From assembly GCF_041435015.1 (NCBI RefSeq), contig NZ_CP107989.1, forward strand, positions 1,488,001 through 1,552,000: a stretch of DNA of 64,000 bases, in the 5' to 3' direction. Below the pieces are notes generated by a model that did not search any database, had not been told where the DNA came from, and saw only the letters and a program-made list of their open reading frames with translations. Below are positions 60,701 to 64,000 of this stretch, in pieces. Source of the stretch: Streptomyces canus (GTDB lineage Bacteria > Actinomycetota > Actinomycetes > Streptomycetales > Streptomycetaceae). The position numbers and the translations under genes were made by a program. How positions within the stretch are numbered: the stretch's first letter is position 1; every line of letters starts with the position of its first letter.

Positions 60701-61729
60701 GTGACCGAGACCGAGCCCCTGCGGCTGCCCGACATGCCGTTGCACGATCCGTTCGTCGTCGCCGATGCCGAGACGCGGACGTACTACCTCTACACCTCCA
60801 ACGAGCCGTCCGTGTCGGGGGTGGAGGGCGTCGGGACGATGGTCTACCGCAGTCGGAATCTGCGGGACTGGGCACGGCCCGTCGTCGTGTTCCGGACGGA
60901 CGAGCAGGAGGGGATCTGGGCGCGGGACGGCGGGTGGGCACCGGAGGTGCACGCATGGGGTGGCAGGTACTACCTGTTCACCACGCTGCACGACGAAAGC
61001 CGGGTCCTGCCGGTGCCACCGGCCGGGCGGTGGGGCACCCCCTTCCAGCTGCCGAACCATGCGCGCGGCACGATCACCGCGGTGTCCGACTCGCTGCTCG
61101 GACCCTTCACCGCCGTCGACCCGTCCGGGCCCACTCCGCCCGAGCGTCTCATGACCCTCGACGGCACGCTCTACGTCGATCCGGCCGGGCAGCCCTGGAT
61201 GGTGTACGCGCACGAGTGGCTGCAGACAGTCGACGGGACGATGGAGGCCGTCCGGCTGGCTCCCGATCTGACCGGGACGGTCGGCGAACCCGTCTTTCTG
61301 TTCAAGGGCTCGGACGCGTTCTGGCTCGGTGAGCAGATCCCCGCGGGCGTACCGCACCAGCTCGCGCCCTACGTCACCGACGGCCCGCAGCTCCACCGCA
61401 CCCCTGACGGTGCCCTCCTCATGCTGTGGTCGACGTACGAGAAGAACACGGCCGGTGCGGACGGCACCGTCAGCGGCGGTTACGTGCAGACCTACGCCGT
61501 CTCCACGTCCGGTGAGCTGACCGGTCCTTGGGAGCAGCGCCGGCCGCTGGTCCGGGACGACAGCGGGCACGGGATGCTGTTTTGGACCTTCGACGGCCGG
61601 TTGATGATGATTCTTCACCGTCCCTTCGAGAACGCGCGCGGGAAGCTGTACGAGATGCAGGTCGAGGGTGACGAGCTGCGGGTGCTGCGGCAGTGCACCG
61701 ACCTGGACGGCGACGACCTCAGCGCCTGA
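60701..61729 (+). CDS. Glycoside hydrolase, GH43-like five-bladed beta-propeller
   Basis: A 342-residue propeller hydrolase. The general base Asp is in MPLHDPFVVADAETRTYYLY, the second Asp is probably in MTLDGTLYVDPAGQPWMVYA, and the acid Glu in GWAPEVHAWGGRYYLFTTLH. These are GH43 landmarks (arabinofuranosidases, xylosidases and related). No signal peptide is visible, so it may act inside the cell on imported oligosaccharides. The start is a GTG at 60701. Its 3' end overlaps the convergent pseudogene by 11 bp. Confidence 0.9.
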   Translation: MTETEPLRLPDMPLHDPFVVADAETRTYYLYTSNEPSVSGVEGVGTMVYRSRNLRDWARPVVVFRTDEQEGIWARDGGWAPEVHAWGGRYYLFTTLHDESRVLPVPPAGRWGTPFQLPNHARGTITAVSDSLLGPFTAVDPSGPTPPERLMTLDGTLYVDPAGQPWMVYAHEWLQTVDGTMEAVRLAPDLTGTVGEPVFLFKGSDAFWLGEQIPAGVPHQLAPYVTDGPQLHRTPDGALLMLWSTYEKNTAGADGTVSGGYVQTYAVSTSGELTGPWEQRRPLVRDDSGHGMLFWTFDGRLMMILHRPFENARGKLYEMQVEGDELRVLRQCTDLDGDDLSA

Positions 61730-63006
61730 GGCCCGCGTTCTGCGCGGCGGTGATCACCCGGTCCCGTTCGGTGGTGCTCAACGGCCCTTCCGAGGCCCAG
61801 GTGTCGGCGAGAGCGCGTACCGTGCTGCGGGGCCGCGAACAGCGGGTCGAGGTGGTTCATCCCGTTGTCCGTCTCGTACGCGGCGTACGGGACGCGCGAG
61901 TCGGCCACGACCTCACGGGCCGCCGAGACGATCGTTCCCTTGGCGTAGCTCGTCCGGAAGGCGTACAGCGGGACGTCCAGGCCTGCGGCGTGCCTCCAGC
62001 CGCAGGCTAAGCGAGCGGGCCGTGTCGGCGTAGGGGTCGGTGACGTCGAGGTCGACCGACAGCCGGGCCGGCCACTACCACTCCCATACGGCCGGTTCGG
62101 GGCCGCCCGCGTACGCCGCGGCGACCCGGTCGATGGGGGGGTGATGCCCGCGTCGACCCAGCCGCGCGGTTCTCCGCTGTCGGCCTGATGTCCCGAGTGC
62201 ACGCTGATGTCGTTCGGCCAGCCGACGCCGGCGTCCACCAGGGTGCCCGGGAGGCCCGCGTTGGTGACCGGGACCGGTGGCCGCAGGGCGTCGGGCATAC
62301 GGGGCTGCAGGACCGAGGGGCCGTCCGGATCGCGATGGGCGTACCAGCCCGCGAGCTGGTACCAGATCTGGGTGCTCTCCGCCCGGTCGCCGAGTCCCAC
62401 GGCACTCAGAGTCATGTCGAAGACCGCGCCGCCCTCGATGGCCGCCAGCCGCTCCTTCACCTGCTCCGGCGAGTCGGCGACCGGCTCCCCCGTCCCGTCG
62501 AACGCTCCGCGCACTCCACCGTCGACCAGCACCAGGGCGGCCACGTCCCGGTACCCGGGGCAGCCGTCGAAGTCCCAGGCGGCGTAGGCCATGGCGGTGG
62601 TCGCTCCCCATGAGTGGCCTGCCTCCGAGCACCACCCGGCGGCGAAGGCGGAGGCCGCGGGGTCCTGCGTACGGTAGTGACCGTCGAGGTAGTACGCGGC
62701 CGGGTCGGCGGTGCGGAAGCCCGAACGGTCGGCGAGGTTCTCCTCCCGCCGGTCGAACGCCCACACCTGCACTCCCGGCACGGCCGCGACGAGGTCCCGG
62801 GCCGCCCGACGGAAGTCGTTCGCCGCCCCGAACATCCCCGGGACCATCACCGGCACCGTGCGGGCCGTGTCGGGGCCGACCTTCAGCACATGGACGCGGT
62901 CCGTCCCCACCGGACCGCCCAGCACATGGACGCGGTCCGCCCCCACCGGTCCGCCCCCACCGGCCATACCGCCCAGCACAGCCCTACGGGACGGACTTCC
63001 CGTCAC
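61719..63006 (-). pseudogene. Frameshifted alpha/beta-hydrolase gene
   Basis: The conceptual protein begins VPVMVPGMFGAANDFRRAAR with nucleophile elbow EAGHSWGATTAMAYAAWDFD and ends LYAFRTSYAKGTIVS ... NHLDPLFAAPQ ... RALADTWASEGPL. The coding sense moves between frames: a +1 shift at a run of seven G at about 62133-62139, a TAG within WEW-stop-WPARL near 62075, a return to the first frame near 61990, and another shift near 61837. The N-terminus also carries a tandem GGPVG(A/T)DRVHVL duplication (39 bp at about 62890-62960). At least three frameshifts and one stop make it non-functional unless these are sequence errors. Confidence 0.8.
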
Positions 63007-63137
63007 TTCCGTCGTCCTCGCAACTGACCGCCCACAGACGCCGGATGACAACGTACGCCCCCCACCTGACGTGCCCGCACCCGGAGTCGGCCGCGCACCT
63101 GATCATCCCCGGAGGGGCCCGCAGAGGCCCGCCGGTC

Positions 63138-63797
63138 TCAGATGGCCTCGCGGATCGCCTGTTCGAAGCCCTCGACGTGGCTGCGGGCGAGCCGCGCCGC
63201 CGTGTCGGCGTCTCCGGCGACGATCGCCTCGATCAGCGGTCCGTGCTCCTCGATGTGGCCGGCCATGTCGGCGAGCCGGTCCACGAACAGGCACCAGATG
63301 CGGGTGGCCAGGTTGTCGTGGCGGACGAGGGTGTCCTCCAGGTAGGGGTTGTGCGTGGCGGTGTAGATGGCGCGGTGGACCTTGAGGTCCAGGTGCATGA
63401 GCTCGCCGGAGTCCCGCCCGGCGGTCCCGGCGGCTTCGAGTTCCCGCCGCAGGGCCGTCAGGTCGGCCCGGTCGGTGGCCGTGGCGCGCCGCGCGGCCTG
63501 GGCGGCGGCCAGGGGTTCCAGTTCCTGGCGCACCTCGGAGATGTGCGCCAGGTCGGTGATGTTGACCTCGGTGGCGAAGGTGCCGCGGCGGGGGTAGGTC
63601 GTGATCAGGCGCTCGTACTGGAGCCGTTTGAGCGCCTCACGCACAGGCGTGCGTCCGACGCCGAGGGACTGCCCCAGCTGCTCCTCGTTGATCGGCGCGC
63701 CGGGGCGGATCTCGAGCATGACGAGCCGGTCCCGGATGGCGCGGTAGGCGCGCTCCGCGAGCGACAGCTCCTCGAGCTGGGTCGCGACCTGCTGCAT
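63138..63797 (-). CDS. GntR-family regulator with FCD domain
   Basis: A 219-residue regulator. The winged HTH is at residues about 15-75 (ERAYRAIRDRLVMLEIRPGA then LGVGRTPVREALKRLQYERL), and the FCD helical domain follows with metal-ligand candidates DLKVHRAIYTATHNPYLED and HIEEHGPLIEAIVAGD. FCD regulators usually respond to small carboxylic or amino acids. It is divergent from the glyA-like gene, and a perfect palindrome lies between the two. Confidence 0.94.
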   Translation of the reverse strand: MQQVATQLEELSLAERAYRAIRDRLVMLEIRPGAPINEEQLGQSLGVGRTPVREALKRLQYERLITTYPRRGTFATEVNITDLAHISEVRQELEPLAAAQAARRATATDRADLTALRRELEAAGTAGRDSGELMHLDLKVHRAIYTATHNPYLEDTLVRHDNLATRIWCLFVDRLADMAGHIEEHGPLIEAIVAGDADTAARLARSHVEGFEQAIREAI

Positions 63798-63846
63798 GGA
63801 TGCCCCCTTGACCTGTGCGGCGAGCTCCCATACCTTACCGCAGAGG

Positions 63847-63858
63847 CTGATATATCAG
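63847..63858. promoter_or_regulatory. Perfect palindrome, probable GntR/FCD operator
   Basis: CTGATATATCAG is a perfect 12-bp palindrome about midway between the GntR ATG (63797) and the glyA-like ATG (63893). TGATATATCA-type sites are known for FCD regulators of serine and glycine genes in Streptomyces (recalled). It probably serves both divergent genes. Confidence 0.65.
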
Positions 63859-63892
63859 TTGCTCATTAGCTGGCTCTCAGGATGGTGCACAG

Positions 63893-64000
63893 ATGGCAAC
63901 GAGTACGTCGCTCACCACGCCCACCTCCCCGCTCTCCCTGCCCCTCAGCGAACTCGACCCGGACGTCGCCGCCGCCGTGGCCGCCGAACTGCACCGCCAG
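63893..64000 (+). CDS. glyA: Serine hydroxymethyltransferase, N-terminal fragment (cut by window edge)
   Basis: 36 codons are visible: after a variable, Ser/Thr/Pro-rich leader comes LSELDPDVAAAVAAELHRQ, the start of serine hydroxymethyltransferase (which continues xSTLEMIASENF in the family). The enzyme interconverts serine and glycine with tetrahydrofolate in the cytosol. The divergent FCD regulator and palindrome suggest it belongs to a regulated serine/glycine catabolic cluster rather than being the housekeeping copy (inference). The ATG has AGGAT about 9 nt upstream. Confidence 0.75.
   Translation, partial: MATSTSLTTPTSPLSLPLSELDPDVAAAVAAELHRQ

Overview
The window is high-GC actinobacterial DNA, almost certainly from a Streptomyces chromosome. 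The evidence is the strong G/C bias at third codon positions, GTG starts, stop-start overlaps such as ATGA and TGATG, a WhiB protein, two DUF574-type methyltransferases, several ABC sugar importers, and short intergenic repeats typical of the genus. No rRNA, CRISPR array, transposase or integrase gene was seen. All calls come from reading the sequence. No database search was run, so family names rest on recalled motifs.

Region 1 (0-22 kb) is devoted to sugar and cyclitol catabolism. Two LacI-type regulators, six Gfo/Idh/MocA oxidoreductases, a PhyH-type dioxygenase and an SDR are followed by an inositol-type block. That block holds an operon running leftwards (lipoprotein, permease, ATPase, isomerase, dehydrogenase) and, divergent from it, iolC, a short iolB-like remnant, iolD and a GntR/UTRA regulator. 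An aldo/keto reductase and a Nudix hydrolase follow.

Region 2 (22-36 kb) is accessory. It has an acyltransferase fused through a tandem-repeat linker to a helical domain, a 5'-truncated marR abutting a DUF4132 gene, a pectate lyase (PL9-like) and an endo-galactanase (GH53-like). It also has a four-gene carbohydrate ABC importer lying between an intact tRNA-Pro(GGG) gene and a 43-bp copy of that tRNA's 3' end. The copy is followed by a terminator hairpin, and so is the intact tRNA. This is the geometry of a DNA element integrated at a tRNA 3' end, here with no visible integrase.

Region 3 (36-43.6 kb) is mostly housekeeping and stress genes: DUF309, cobF and cobK flanking a decayed MFS gene, a HAD phosphatase, a TSUP permease, a lipase-like hydrolase, WhiB, Dps, DUF3140 and a SAM-dependent methyltransferase.

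Region 4 (43.6-50.5 kb) is a tight seven-gene leftward operon with no pathway I recognise. It encodes an XRE-cupin regulator, an M24-fold hydrolase that has lost a metal-ligand Asp, both E1 subunits of a 2-oxoacid or acetoin dehydrogenase without E2 or E3, an amidohydrolase, a bicupin protein, and an SDR without the YxxxK motif. It is my best candidate for an undescribed catabolic system.

Region 5 (50.5-64 kb) has a degenerate non-coding repeat tract, a divergent histidine kinase and response regulator, a second DUF574 methyltransferase, and a glutamine-synthetase-like gene beside an amidohydrolase (a split FluG pair). It also has a PfkB kinase with a class II aldolase and a divergent TetR regulator, a GH43-like hydrolase, a multiply frameshifted alpha/beta-hydrolase pseudogene, and a GntR/FCD regulator. 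That regulator is divergent from the start of a glyA-like gene at the right edge, with a perfect palindrome between them.
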